64,000 nt of DNA from Ectobius pallidus. Taxonomy: Eukaryota > Arthropoda > Insecta > Blattodea > Ectobiidae. Shown piece after piece: positions 1 through 11,225 of the stretch (position 1 is the stretch's first letter; every line of letters starts with the position of its first letter). The translations under genes were made by a program, and so were the position numbers. The notes under the pieces are model-generated. The model was not told where the DNA came from and searched no databases. It worked only from the letters and a program-made list of their open reading frames with translations. The DNA lies in NCBI GenBank assembly GCA_964059195.1, contig CAXKWD010000001.1:212916484-212980483 (forward strand). Direction: 5' to 3'.

Positions 1-1465
1 TTTGTAGAAGATAGAGTAAAGATATATATTTCTTGATAATATTAAGATTTTGGCTTTATGAAAAGGAGGTTTGGCTGAGATTTTAACTGAAAGATTAAAG
101 TACAGAAATAAACTATGTGTGTAGGCAATGTGTTAAACCGTTTTCTGTGCAGTCCGCCAGGGATATACAGATTTCATTTAAGGGGTTCTTTTTCATCAAG
201 TGATTGCCTAGTTATTGATAAAAAGATTTGGGTTTCTTTGTTGTCTGTCAGTACAGACTAGATGATAGTGGAAGTTTTACCTGTGCACAGCATCGATTCT
301 AACAACTCACTTTGATGATGGATGAGGAAGGTAGAGAGTGGATAGTTTAGGGTTGATGGGACCCATGCTGTGGATGACAAGCAACTCCAGTTCCAACTAG
401 TGACACTTTTCTGACAGCCCCTTCGTCATCTCTGATGAAGACACCTGTTGTCGTAGTAGCTAAGTGCTTCAAGCCTGGAGAGTTGTGCCAGCTCTCAGCC
501 TCTTAACGAAATCTGGCTCTGCTGAAATTCTCGAGTATTCTCTAATGAGAAAGAAATCGTTATTCTCTTCCATACTCTGCTCTTTTGTATAAAGTGAATT
601 AAATTTTAGTTTATTAAAATTAAAAACCCCAAGTCCCTATGTAAATGTGCAATTTTAAGAAGACCTCGCCCCAAACCATAGTCTATCTATAAAAGAATAT
701 AATAGCATTGTTCCCTAATCCGAAAATCTGCACCGACAAAGAACAGGTGCTCTTGAAGTCGCGTGATTTTTCCCCAGTGTTGCCGCTGTCATTCACCACT
801 TCTCACGTGAAGTGAAGTGGTGTGGTACCAATTTGGCAACATTGTACTGGACTGCAGACAAGAATGAATACGCCTAATTACCTTTCTATTCACTGATTGA
901 CAGGTCGAAGAGGATTAGGGTCGCAACAGGTAGAGACAGTTCTGGGAAAAAAGTATTTAAGAAGTGGCACCCACAATACGTCTTTGTATTTTCTACGTCT
1001 ATGTCCATGTGTCAGTATGGAAACGTAATTTTATGACATCTTTACACGCACGGAGGGCTTAAGTTGTCAGTCATCCGCCGTGCAGAATGGATGTGACAAG
1101 ATGTGAACAGCGTTCTTATGTCGGAATAGCTTTTTTCTTAGAGTGAAAATGCCAGAGAATGTCACAGCGAGCAGGTGGAAGGTTGGAAATAAAGACCTTC
1201 CGTACCGAACTTAGAGGGTTTTATAGGTGGGGCCGTGCGTGCTTCCATGCTTTCAACTACCGCAAATCATTGGAGTGGCACGATGCCGTCTTGTATGTAT
1301 ATTTATGGGTGTCAGCTCCCTACTCTATCCTATATCTAGTACCCATAATCTGCATCATACATACATTCCATATCCTGCCCTTTCATTGGTATAATTCAAA
1401 ATTTCAAAATGATCCCACATTCTCAAAAAAAAAAAATGATAATAATAAAATAAATAATTAAAAAG
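1..1465. other. No gene recognised; two small repeat traces
   Basis: I see no gene here. The block TTTTCTGTGCAGTCCG at 141-156 is identical to a block in the AT-minisatellite element at 2724-2739, so a fragment of that family may lie here. At 774-842 a hairpin (CACCACTTC against GAAGTGGTG) sits between GTTGCC and GGCAAC, with CAGTG-like outer bases, resembling a collapsed hAT end pair. The 100-codon reading frame at 1159-1461 has no recognisable domain and ends in AT-rich sequence. Confidence 0.4.
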
Positions 1466-1781
1466 GAGGTCCTAGGTTCAAATCCCGTGGCCGGCCAATC
1501 AGACATGGTTTTTTTTTTTCATGGTTTCCCCAGTCGCAAAGGCAAATGCCGAATTGGATATTTACATACCATGAATCATTCTCGCCATTTCATCATTTTA
1601 AATTAATATTAGTTGAACTATTCTCCACAAAATACTCCAACAGTAGAAAATAATTGACAGTCAGTAGTTTCATGGTCTACTGTACCCTATAGACACAGAT
1701 CCCGATCTAATGATATGGCCGCGAAGCTGAAATGTGTATAGGCCTAATACAGCTGAATTTAAAGAATATATATATATATAA
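1466..1781 (+). repeat. SINE family 1, 5'-truncated copy
   Basis: Begins inside the tRNA-like head, keeps the pol III B box GGTTCAAATCCC at 1475-1486, then GTGGCCGGCCAAT and the same body as the full-length copy at 12581-12916 (CCGAATTGGATATTTACA, then ATGAATCAT). It ends in an AT run. A TAGGCCTA octamer at 1739-1746 sits where the full copy lacks GGCC. Confidence 0.8.
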
Positions 1782-2426
1782 ACTTGACTTATCCCCATCC
1801 CTTACATATAGCACACAATATTGTTTCTATTCTGTTCCCCCCCCCCCAAAAAAAAAGCAAGTTAAAAATATTACAAATGAGAAAAGTAGTACGATTACAC
1901 CCTCGCGGTATTTTTCGAGCAACTCTAAAAACTGTCGAAACTGTTTTTCTGTACGAAGGACGGGTAACCAGACGCCTACGATATAAATACACTCATTTCT
2001 TTAAATTTTGATAAATAAGTGGCCGTTAAGACGTTCCACCTGAAGAAGAACGGGATCTTAATTCTTGGAAAAAAAAGTGTGCGTGGAACGCCACGCGACA
2101 GAAGTGAAATTTGTTTTAATTGTAATTTTTTAATTTTTTTTATTATTGGATTTTTTCAATTTTGCATTATTGGACTTTTTAATATTGGGTTTTCGGACTT
2201 TTTAAATTTTGGATTTTTGATTTTGGATCTTTGAATTTTTAATTTTGGATTTTTTTAATATTCGATTTTTAAATTTAAATTTTTTTATTTTTTAAATTTT
2301 GGATTTTTAATTTTTTTAATTTTGGATTTTTGGCCTTTTTAATTTTGGATCTTTGATTTTTTAATTTTGGAATTTTGGATTTTTAAATTTTGGATCTTTG
2401 ATTTTTTTTTATTGTTTGGATTTTTT

Positions 2427-2519
2427 AAGCGCGGTAATGAACCTCCGGGTTCCTTAAAATAGATAATACACTTTTAGATTGCTTAGGAATTGTCTATTGC
2501 CATTGAGCAAGTAAGTAGC
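2427..2519 (+). mobile_element. 3' end of GNEPPGSL-type LINE
   Basis: The last roughly 90 bp of the retrotransposon family seen at 9546, 18762, 23800, 49663 and 56288. Frame + at 2434 reads GNEPPGSLK, followed by the shared 3' untranslated segment ending CTATTGCCATTGAGCAAGTA, the start of the GTAA tail. Confidence 0.75.
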
Positions 2520-2520
2520 C

Positions 2521-2566
<46 letters not shown>

Positions 2567-2589
2567 GGTATTGTTATTATTATTATTAT

Positions 2590-2642
<53 letters not shown>
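2520..2642. repeat. Compound triplet microsatellite (TTA)n(CTA)n
   Basis: About 70 bases of near-pure TTA/ATT repeats, with one TTGGTATTG break, pass directly into about 52 bases of pure ACT/CTA repeats. A leucine-rich reading frame across it is an artefact. Confidence 0.97.
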
Positions 2643-3497
2643 GGCCCTACTATTCCCATTTGCAGGTCCTCGTATTAGGACTGAAAAATTGCCTTTGATT
2701 ACTCCTAATCATTGAGTTGATTGTTTTCTGTGCAGTCCGCTCCGAAACACATTACTGAAGTTTCACTTCAATAATACTTTGCACTAATGTGACAATTTAC
2801 ATTTTATCAGATAGAAAATAGAGTAGGCACTGCTGTTGTAATCTGATCTGTGCCTATGTGAGCGTAATCATATTTTATCTGTACACAATTCTGCGACCAT
2901 TCTTGTAGGAAGTGTTATAAAATTTGCATAATGCGTAAATATAATGTAGCTGAGGACGTTCTTCAAGGTCATACGACAGCATAACCGGTAGCGAGTGTCA
3001 TGGCAAGAAAGCGTAGCATTTGTTTTGTTTACTTGCTCGAGTTTATTCTTCATAACGTTCCTGTCATTAACGCGAACTTTCTACACCAAGTGTAGGAAGT
3101 GGCAGAATATTTACCTGCTTTTCCCTTTTTTAATGAAGTAAATCTTTCTCATAACACTTCCATACACTAGGGGAGGAAATTTCCTCTCGATACTTCCTCA
3201 TTGCATGGGAAAGACATCATAATTGTTATGAAGAGAGGTTACGGTGTTTATGTCTCTCTGCGTGACTTAGAGGTTAAGTACTGACCAGTTTTATCTAAAT
3301 TTGCTATTAACCTATCGTACTTTTAAACCTCTCAAACTAACGGACTTTATAATCAGATTTATTGAGAGATATCCAATTGATTATAGGCTTCGTTTAAAGA
3401 CCTTAGGCTAGATACACTCATTTTTAGGTTAGAGACAATATTTTTCCAGCTTCGCCCTTAGTTATAGGGTGTGTATTTTTTTTCTTTGAGTGTCATT

Positions 3498-3507
3498 ATT
3501 GTTATTA

Positions 3508-3537
<30 letters not shown>
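3498..3537. repeat. (TTA)n microsatellite
   Basis: Short TTA/ATT run with a T-rich break, ending at TTCCTATCGC. Confidence 0.9.
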
Positions 3538-3538
<1 letters not shown>

Positions 3539-4023
3539 CCTATCGCTATTATTACCTATTACTGTATTAATATTAAAGCATATTCTCTGTACTTATCTCC
3601 GAAGAAAGTATTATCAGAGTCGAAATATATCTTATAGGATTTTTTTTTGTAAATTATTAATAATGTAGATTCAAAATACATTACTACAGCCAGGTCCCTA
3701 CTCCAGCTCCTAAGACAGACGTGTAGTAAATACCTTAACTTAATATTCTGTGATGCGTTTCTATGTCATATCTATATCTATATAAAAGGGGAAGTGTTCG
3801 TCTTTCTTTGTGTGTGTCTGTCTGCCTGTCTGTACGCGATGCCAAGCGAAATCATCTAAATGCAGAGATATAAATTGTTATACATAGTTGGATTGAAGGG
3901 TCTCCGAATGCACCTCGAAGCCGGATTTTCGCTTCCGTTCGCGAGTTATTAGCGAAAAGATGATAGAATACATTACTGCGCTATCGAAGCATCAGTTTTT
4001 CCTATTCAATTGTAAAATTAATT

Positions 4024-4292
4024 GCAGTTCGGGATCTGTGTGTATATGCTACAGTAGGGTAGGCCATGGAATTATTGATTTTCAATTGTTTCTATTGTCG
4101 GTGAATTTGATGGAGTAAATTTCAACATATTAATTCAAATGGATACGATACAGGATGAAATGGTGAGGATGATTCATGGTATGTAGATATCCAATTCAGC
4201 ATTTGCCTTTACGACTGGGGAAACCATGAAAACAAATCTTGTCAAATTGGCCGGCCCCGGGATTTGAACCTGGGACCTTCCGAATGCGAGTT
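4024..4292 (-). repeat. SINE family 1 inserted in the Helitron
   Basis: Minus-strand copy: the B box reads as GGATTTGAACC on +, then GGCCGGCC and the body found at 12581-12916. It is 5'-truncated at the CTCGCATTCGG position. TTCAATTGT occurs at both borders (about 4005 and 4291). A longer 21-base near-repeat, TATTCAATTGTGAAATTAAT-like, also occurs at 4003-4023 and 4723-4743, so the 4293-4722 segment may have come with it. Confidence 0.75.
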
Positions 4293-4722
4293 CAATTGTT
4301 AATAATAATGCGGTCACTAGGAGCGTAATTTTCTGGCGAGCAAGGAAGAATAACATTGTTTTTGCCTGTTCAAATAGAATCTTCTGTTGCACTCACATAC
4401 TCCGAGGTAGTTGGGAAGAGGTCGGTGGAATTCAAAGCCACGGGATCGTGCTCCGAGACCGACACATTATGCTGAAACGTGACTGGTCACGTGTACGTAG
4501 GGAGGAGGCTGCACACGTGGGCCGTGACGTAAACGTGTCTGTCCCTAATGCGTGCCACATGCTCCTCATCTCCCGTATTTCTAGTGCATGAGTGCGATGT
4601 TATACTTAAAAATAATTGCCGCAAACTGATCAACACTAGCTGTTTGCCATGCCTCGTCAGTTATTATCTCTATTTGAACTTGTGTTTCCATGTATATCCA
4701 ACGCCACCTTGTAAAAAGACCG
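4293..4722. other. Unclassified insert between SINE and resumed Helitron
   Basis: This 430-bp stretch is more GC-rich than its surroundings (several CACGTG-like words near 4485-4530) and has no match to the other Helitron copy. I recognise nothing in it. Confidence 0.4.
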
Positions 4723-4990
4723 TATTCAATTGTGAAATTAATTCAAGGTGGCCTTGCTCGGTTGCTACCTTCATTCATTTGTGTAAGACGCGAAGATTTT
4801 TTTTTACATAGGTGGACAGAAGGGGTAGTTCCTGTAATTTATGTAAAAATGATGTCAGTATTAATAAATATAACGTTTTATTTTTCTGTTAAATACATGA
4901 TTTAAATAAAACATCTAGCAGCTGAGTAAATAATCGCGGGCTAAGCCGCGAGAACCTTCTAGTTTTTAATATAGAAATTAGTTGCGTATA

Positions 4991-5225
4991 TCCCTATAAT
5001 ATAAAGCCACATGGCTCACTCACTGACATTAATGTTTGCCCACTTCCAGATGCACTAGAAACTTGAAATTTGGTTTAGGCTATAAACCACAAGAAAATTA
5101 GATATATTAATTTTTATCCCTAAAACCCCTCGAAAACTGGCCTTGTTTCCATGACAACGGTATTATCAAACAGTGTTCACGTAGGGCTCTGAAAGTTTAG
5201 AAATAATTATTTCCGTAAACCTAAC
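4991..5225 (+). mobile_element. Possible Helitron 5' end, other family
   Basis: Begins TCCCTATAATATAAAG after an A, then GGCTCACTCACTGAC. This resembles the TC-TATATA starts of the other Helitrons here and their GACTGACTG segment. No matching CTAG 3' end is visible; a SINE head follows at 5226. Confidence 0.4.
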
Positions 5226-5280
5226 GGGGTGGTCGAGATAGTAACGTCTTGGACTCGCATTCTGAAGTCTCAGGTTCATA
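5226..5280 (+). repeat. SINE family 1 head fragment
   Basis: Matches the tRNA-like head (GGTGGTCGAGATAGTAACG, GGACTCGCATTC, CTCAGGTTCA). It stops inside the B box and joins a G-rich hairpin, GGGGGCTTGCCCCC, at 5290-5303. Confidence 0.75.
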
Positions 5281-5656
5281 GGGGGTTTGGGGGCTTGCCC
5301 CCAACGAGCGAAGCGAGATTTATATATGTAGTGTCACACGCAATTTTTTTAACCTTTCCTTTTCCCATCTAAAATATTTTTGAAAACAAAAAGTATAATT
5401 GAGGTAAAAACATTCGTTAGTAGTATTATAAAGCAAGCATTAAACATTGTAATATAAACAAATCAGGTTCATTGTTTTAATATTTGTTGGAGGAAATAGA
5501 TTACAATGTTTATAAAAATAATGAAATTAATGAAGGGAATGAAATATTAAAGTGAATTTTTTATCCACGTTGTAATTGTTTTAAATTTCAAGTTTGTAGC
5601 AAAAATTGTTCACAAAATCACTCTCAAACACATCGGTCTTCCCTTAAAGCTGAAAC

Positions 5657-6055
5657 CAGGGTGTCCACTGGTCGGGAAAACCCGGGAATCCGGGAATTTC
5701 GTTTGGTCGGGAAAATCCGGGAAAAGTCAATGAATTTATTAAAATATCCGGGAAAAATCGAAAAATTGCAAAATGGGATCTAAAAGACTTCTAGACAATA
5801 ATAAGCCTATATGAAAGTATATTTAATTTATTTTATTGTTCCTAATTTTTGTATCTGTTATAGCCTAAGTAATTATTGCTTGAAATTACTTTTGGTACTA
5901 AAAGTTTTTCTTATTTAAAGTATGTATAATCCTTTAATTTATCTTACACAGTTATTAGAAAGTGCTTCATATTTTGGTCGGGAATTTCTGAAATGATCAA
6001 TGAAAATCAGGGATTAAGCCGGGAATTTCTTCAGCATTACTTGGTGAACAACCTG
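5657..6055. mobile_element. hAT-like non-autonomous element
   Basis: Imperfect terminal inverted repeats: CAGGGTGTCCACTGGTC on the left, and CAGGTTGTTCACCAAG read inward from the right. Reiterated CGGGAA(AA) words follow inside the left end (5669-5760) and GGTCGGGAATTT near the right. The interior is AT-rich without a frame. CAGGG ends suit hAT; an 8-bp duplication is not clear. Confidence 0.65.
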
Positions 6056-6429
6056 TGAAACACAACATGGAGAATTAATATTTCATTTATGAAGTTTTGC
6101 TGTAAATAGCGACAGGATCGAAGAGACAAGGTTGTCACCCCGCTAATGTGAATGTGAGAAGACAGTTGACATGACGCTGTCGTCAGCGTGTCTATGACAA
6201 CCAGCAATTAGCACCACCAGATGGCTCCTCTTCTCTCCCTTACACGGGCATTTCCAGTCGTGAGAGGCGTGATCTGACACATGCTTAGCTGTATACACAC
6301 CTAGTAAACCTGGCTTAGCTATCTCTTGCTTGGGATCTTCATGTAACTTATGTTGAAAGCGACAGTGTTATGGGTGCTTCTGCCCAATACATCTTCACTT
6401 TCGCAATCAGCTGCTTTATTATCCTGCTA

Positions 6430-6650
6430 GCATGCCAGAGAGAAAGGAAAGGATAAAGCGATTGGAAAAGTGGAAGAAATAGACAAATGAACGATAAAAA
6501 GATAGATAAAAGCAGAGAGATAGAAAATAGAGAAGAAGGAACATGAAGATAGAAAGAAAAAGAGAAAATAGAAATAAAACAGGTAGTAAAGTAGAAAGAA
6601 AGAGATAGAGAGATATATTGAATGGAAGGAAAAAATAAATGCAGACTATC
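6430..6650. repeat. GA-rich low-complexity tract
   Basis: Degenerate AGAAAGA/AGAGATAGA sequence on +, purine-rich for about 200 bases. The same texture resumes at 7378-7460 and 8429-8620, on either side of the LINE inserted there. Confidence 0.85.
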
Positions 6651-6899
6651 TATCTACTCTTATGCAATTCATCGGCCCTAAATAGCGTGCTTGCTCGCCC
6701 GCTTCGTGAGACATCGGGTATACTCGGCGATGTTCGTCTCTCGCAGTCTAAACTTTCATGACGACTACAAAATTAGGAAGGAAAACCGTTTCTTTGTTAT
6801 ATAAGGCCTAAGTGAAATGAACACAATGAACAAATATTCTAATTTTATTTTTACTTACAATTTTCATAGCTCTGAACCACAAACATTTTTAATAATCTA

Positions 6900-6975
6900 C
6901 CTGTGTAATTTTCTTAAAAATCCTGGAGTCAATGAATAATGGCGGGCGAAGCCGGGGGCAACAGCTGTAAAATAT
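6900..6975 (+). mobile_element. Decayed Helitron 3' end
   Basis: Hairpin GGCGGGCGAAGCCGGGGG followed by CAACAGCTGT. The spacing matches the other Helitron ends, but the terminal CTAG has become CTGT. The 5' end was not found. Confidence 0.5.
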
Positions 6976-7184
6976 TGATGGTTTTATCTCTTGAAATATC
7001 GCTGATAATAATAATCCAAACAAACCATTCCTTCCCTTGAAATATTATATAATTTCTGAAAATTACACTGAATTGATAAAATAAAATTCACATCATATTC
7101 ATGCCAATAAACAGCTGAGAAACAATACGTATTATGTGTTCACAGGTTCTTTGGAACTGCATAATCGATTCTGATATAGTTTTC

Positions 7185-7376
7185 CCAGGGGGCGCTTTCA
7201 TGTCGTGGAATGTACTCTAAAGCAGGAATTTTAGCTGTTTCATTAATTATTAATGGCTTAGTTTATGAATGATTCGCGTGCAAGTGTTAATAAATATAAT
7301 GCTTTAATAATTATTATACTCTTAATTTTTAATTTTTAAAAGAATTATCGTGGGCGAAGCCACGGGCACCTCCTAG
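7185..7376 (+). mobile_element. Helitron family 1, 3' end only
   Basis: Matches the last 200 bp of the copy at 59560-60244 (AAGCNGGAATTTTAGC, TTCATTAATTATTAAT, GTGCAAGTGTTAATAAATA). It ends with hairpin CGTGGGCGAAGCCACG (7349-7364), GGCACCTC and CTAG at 7373-7376 followed by T, as a Helitron end should. Confidence 0.8.
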
Positions 7377-7460
7377 TAAGAGACAAAGAGAGAAATGTAA
7401 AATGTAAGCCGAAAAGGGAGAAAGAAAGGCAGATAAAAAGAAAGTAAGAGAGAAAGAGAT

Positions 7461-8428
7461 GTAGATGTAGTTATCTCGTTCTGTAGATCCTGTGTTGAGT
7501 GGGACTCAAGGATATAGAACACGTCAGATTACAATATACAAGTAAGTAATAAATAATGATATATAATATACTACACTATAAACTTATTCAAACTGGAAAT
7601 ACTCATCCATATTGTAGAAGGTGTGAGTCATTAAAAATTTCTTGAGAGATCCTTTGAAGGATTTGCTTTTTCTTTGAATACATAATAATTTAATGTTGTT
7701 TGGAAGCTTATTGTATATCTGTATTGCGGAGTAATAAGCGCCATTCTGAAAAAGTTTCAATGCATTAACCGGTCTATGTAAATCATTCCTGTTTCTAGTA
7801 ATATGTTCATGAACACTGCTATTAGTTTGGAATCTCTCAATATTATCTACCATATAACACATAACAGAGTATATATACTCCCCTGTGAGAGTGAGGACTT
7901 TTAATTTTTCAAAGAGCGGTTTGCATGATTCTCTCCTTTTCTTTCCACACATTATTCTAATTGCTTGCTTTTGTAGCTTAAATATTTTATCCCTATGGGT
8001 CGAGTTACCCCAGAATATGATTCCATACTTCATTATCGAGTGGAAATTTGCAAAATACACCATGCGTAAGGCATCCTGTTTTAATACCTGATTCAGGACT
8101 CTTAAGGTAAAGCATGCTGAACTTAGTTTTGGTATTGTCATTTCAATATGTGACTTCCAGTCGAGATGTTGATCAATTTGTAATCCTAAAAATTTGATAT
8201 TACTAATTTCTTCTATGCTTTGTGTTTGGTAATTAATTACAAGGTTTTGGGTACATCTTTGTTTTGTTCTGAATTGAATAAAGTGGGTTTTTTCGATATT
8301 AAGCGTCATTTTATTGGCTTGGAACCATGTATTTAATTCATGAAAAGCCTTTGTAGCTACTCTTGCCAGTTGTTCCTGGGATTTTCCTGTTACAAAAACA
8401 CTAGTGTCATCCGCGAAAAGCAATAGAA
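7461..8428 (-). mobile_element. 5'-truncated jockey-like LINE
   Basis: A 5'-truncated retrotransposon copy inserted into purine-rich DNA. AGAGAAAGAGAT stands at both borders (7449-7460 and 8429-8440), a plausible 12-bp target duplication. It carries the pol 3' part (7584-8423, separate entry) and a short 3' untranslated region. Confidence 0.85.
7584..8423 (-). pseudogene. Reverse transcriptase C-terminal half of LINE pol
   Basis: An open frame of 279 codons that begins at the 5' truncation. Residues 3-7 are FADDT, the catalytic YADD-type box of reverse transcriptase, which coordinates metal with its two aspartates. Then come the palm/thumb segments typical of jockey-clade non-LTR elements (LNTWF, LNIEKTHF, IKFLGLQID, LDWKSHI), a FHSIMKYGIIFWGN segment near residue 135, LQKQAIRI, and the C-terminal RNRNDLHRP...YNKLPNNIK region. 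The stop at 7584 is the natural end. Endonuclease and the N-terminal half of the polymerase are missing, so the copy is dead on arrival, although this frame is intact. It matches LINE-B at 44.7-47.6 kb in domain layout. Confidence 0.9.
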
Positions 8429-8440
8429 AGAGAAAGAGAT

Positions 8441-9345
8441 AATAAAGGTAGACGTAAAAAAGAAAGAGATAAAGTCAGATAGCAAGAACAATCTGTTAAA
8501 GGGTGGATGGAGGAGGAAATCGATTCACTGATCGATGGATCTAAGAATCGATGAATTGTTGATTGAAAGAAAGAAAGACAAAAGTAAAGAAAATTAAATT
8601 ATTTTTCATAGATAATTGATAGAGGTTACTTTCTTTTACGAAAGATATAGAAACTTTTCACTTGAATTCCAAGAAAATTATACATTCTAGCTTATGATTT
8701 AATAGCTGCATTATAAACTTTCCAACAAACTAGATCTTGTCAAATGCTTAGAGGTAGGTTTATGACCTCGACTGACATTTATGGTAGCTCAGAGTCAGGT
8801 GAGAGGGACGCGACCTCTATGCAGTGTACAAGCGTCCCTGAATTGACAGGTAATATACACATAAATCCCAGGGATGAATACAGCCAGCCTTGAGTAATTG
8901 TTTCTATAGTTGTATTCTTGGAGATGTGTGCTGTCGTTTGAAAAAGGAACCAGGAAACAAATCGACCATAAACAAACATTATTTTGTATAAATAGAGAAA
9001 TCGTCTTTGACACTGATAGGTTTATAGCATAGGAGGATACTGGTATAATAAATGGGTTGGGTCTGCTTCGGTCGTATGTTGCTCACTTCAAGTCATATTT
9101 CTCTCTTCGAGAGGTTTTGTTTTTCTTCGCCCTGCTTATTACTGCAACTTAGATCATCCTGTAACTCCCTTCTGCAACGCTCTTCATTTTTCATTTTGCC
9201 AGGGTTTACGGCCCTGAATTTAATAGAAGACGAAATATGCATGATAAAATTATAAAATATGATCCAGAACCAATGAAGTATACTCTTTTATTTAAGTAAT
9301 TTTAATACCGTACTTTATGTTCTCTTCTTAGCTGAATTTCATGAT
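8441..9345. other. Purine-rich tail then unclassified sequence
   Basis: GA-rich low-complexity sequence continues to about 8620. The rest is AT-rich with no recognised gene or repeat. Confidence 0.5.
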
Positions 9346-9349
9346 ACTA

Positions 9350-9488
9350 AACTAACTCCGTGGCGCCACATTCCTGAAGGGACAAGGCCTACCACCCGAC
9401 CACTGCGCCATCTACCATAGGCAGATGACAGGATTGGGGAGGCATGTGGTCAGCATACCGACACCCACGGCCGTTAATGGTGATTTCC
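9350..9488 (-). repeat. SINE family 2, 5'-truncated copy
   Basis: Minus-strand copy of the 3' part of the SINE at 50393-50708: ACTCCGTGGCGCC, CACCCGACCACTGCG, CATGTGGTCAGCAT and GGCCGTTAATGGTG all match in order, with scattered substitutions. Confidence 0.8.
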
Positions 9489-9545
9489 AAGAATGGGAAT
9501 TACATGATAAATTATATATAATAGTAGAAGTTGTACAAATTAGAT

Positions 9546-9876
9546 TACTTACTTACTCAATGGCAGTGACACTTCGTAAGCAAGCTAAAAAAATATTATC
9601 TATTTTATGAAACCCGGAGGTTCATTGCCGCCCTTGCCTGAGCCCGCCAATTAACCCTATTCCGTGCTAACTCCATCCAACCATCCCTCGCAAATCCTAC
9701 TTCCCTTAAATCTATCCTAAAATGTCCTCCCACCTACGTCTAGGTTTTCCAAGTGGTCTTTTCCCTTCGTCCCTCCCAGCCAATACTTTTGAGATACGTC
9801 TTTCGCGCAACATGTCCAGCCCATTTCATCCTCGTGATTTAATTACCCTTACTGTATCCGGTGACGAGAACAGGTT
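9546..9876 (-). mobile_element. GNEPPGSL-type LINE 3' fragment
   Basis: Minus-strand 3' end of an endonuclease-reverse transcriptase element. It starts with the tail ACTTACTTACTCAATGGC. The pol C-terminus can be followed (GRPRRRWED-like, then FKGSRIC/DLREVGFARDGW-like and AELARNRVNW-like words) but with frameshifts. The segment ends near AACAGGTTATGAA, at the same point as the 49.7-kb copy before its fold-back. Confidence 0.85.
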
Positions 9877-10789
9877 ATGAAACATTCACTTAACCAAATG
9901 TGCTGTAAATGTTTGAATTAACAAAGATATGCACATATTTAAAATCTGTCAGAAATTTGCGGTGAAAAATGTGACAAATTAATGAAATGTCCATAAATAT
10001 TTTAATATCATCCAAATATGTTGCATTATCGCAAAATATGCAACAATATGCAAAATGAAACCATAAATTTTCGGTTATTTCTTTCATGTCTTGTATAAAT
10101 TTTAACACTAGCATGTAATAGAATGCATTATTAAAAATATGATTCTTCATAAACTTCCAAGCCTTGATCAGTAGAAATGGGATTCTAGATAATTACATAT
10201 TTTACTCTTTACCTTTAGACTGTGAAAAAAAAACTATAATTGCCCATTGTACACCATACGAAAACTATTTTCGTGAAATTTCGTGTTAGATATTTAAAGG
10301 CAGTTTAAATATATATTTTTAAATTTTACATAAAATCACATATTTAACCATTTTCATATTATTTTATAGCTTCTCTAGAATCTGCTTTATTGAAATTCAC
10401 AACTGAATCTCAGCGTAGGATAAATCTTTGACAAAACATGACAATTTTCTCTCCATAAGAGCGGCTAAGTTCAGGATAGATTTTATTAAGTCTACTCAAA
10501 GGTATGTTGTTGAGGGTTTAGGCCAATGTTTACAAGTGACTGAAAGGTGATGGAGATTTTTTAAAGAAATCCCGTACACATTCAACATTTTGCAATGTGT
10601 CAAATTTTAAAATCTTCTATGGGGGATTTTCTCAAAAAAAGATTCCTTTCCTAAACTGTTCCACAGTTCCATCATGTGACTCTGAAATTTGATTTTCGCC
10701 TACAACATTCTTTCTGACAGTCGATGATCACTGACCCTAGAGGACGTAGGTAAATATGTCATTTTTCACTGTACTGAAAAATTCAATGC
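9877..10789. other. AT-rich unclassified sequence
   Basis: No gene. The words AATATGCAA and CATATTTAAA recur between 9920 and 10370, a texture like the hAT-like element at 58532-58991, but I found no paired ends. Confidence 0.35.
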
Positions 10790-11225
10790 ATTAGATTAGA
10801 ATTAGATTTATTTCGTCCGTAGAATCAATACAAGAATGATATTGGACACGTCATTTAACTTACATACTAAAAACTACATTTACAATAATATTGTGTTTAC
10901 AGAAACTTACAGAAAATATAGTCATATTTACAAAGTGCCTACTTTTGCTACTACAAACAAATTACTTAATTTTAGCATTATTCAGTATATTATACAGCTT
11001 TCATTTTTTGAAAACGATGAAAAAATAGTTTACAGTATACCTGTCAGTAAAAATATAAGGTACAAGTTTATATTGAAATGTAGTGTTTGTAAAAAATATT
11101 TTATATAACAATTTACATTACAGTCTTGTGTTCTATTTACTGTTGGTTAAGGAACTCATCAATAGAATAATATGCTCTTTCTATAAGAAAATTTAAAATG
11201 TTTTTCCTAAATCTATTGCCTGTTA
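10790..11225 (-). mobile_element. LINE 3' end, 5'-truncated
   Basis: On the minus strand the last codons of a pol frame read GNRFRKNILNFL then YYSIDEFLNQQ and stop (about 11140-11222), a typical CR1/jockey-type C-terminus. A 330-bp 3' untranslated region follows and ends in GACGAAATAAATCTAATTC, an ATCTA-type repeat tail on the minus strand. Confidence 0.7.

Larger units (their letters stand above)
2081..2776 (-). mobile_element. AT-minisatellite element, copy A
   Basis: Reverse-oriented member of a three-copy family (others near 33343-35010 and 57137-57808). Read on the minus strand it has GAAGTGAAACTTC, then the block CGGACTGCACAGAAAACAAT, an AT-rich core of degenerate AAAATCCAAAATTAAAAA units (2105-2425 on +), then a GAAGTGAAA-type inverted copy and the perfect hairpin GCGTGGAACGCCACGC at 2081-2096. 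A LINE tail and a triplet microsatellite lie inside it. No reading frame is conserved among copies, so it is non-autonomous; the class is unclear. Confidence 0.75.
3771..4962 (+). mobile_element. Helitron family 1, non-autonomous, interrupted
   Basis: Starts TCTATATCTATATAAAAGG directly after an A at 3770 and ends with a CG-rich hairpin (CGCGGGC...GCCGCG, 4935-4950), a spacer and CTAG at 4959-4962, followed by T at 4963. TC start, hairpin, CTRR end and insertion between A and T without duplication are the known Helitron signature. No Rep/helicase frame is present, so it needs proteins in trans. The body matches the copy at 59560-60244 (TGCACCTCGAAGCCGGATTTT is shared). A SINE and about 430 bp of other DNA interrupt it between 4024 and about 4722. 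Confidence 0.85.

Noticed and set aside
2490..2678. 62-codon leucine-rich frame
   Set aside because: It is the translation of a TTA/CTA microsatellite.
6188..6260. Possible shared repeat ACCACCAGATG with 48015
   Set aside because: Only about 11 bases agree; chance.
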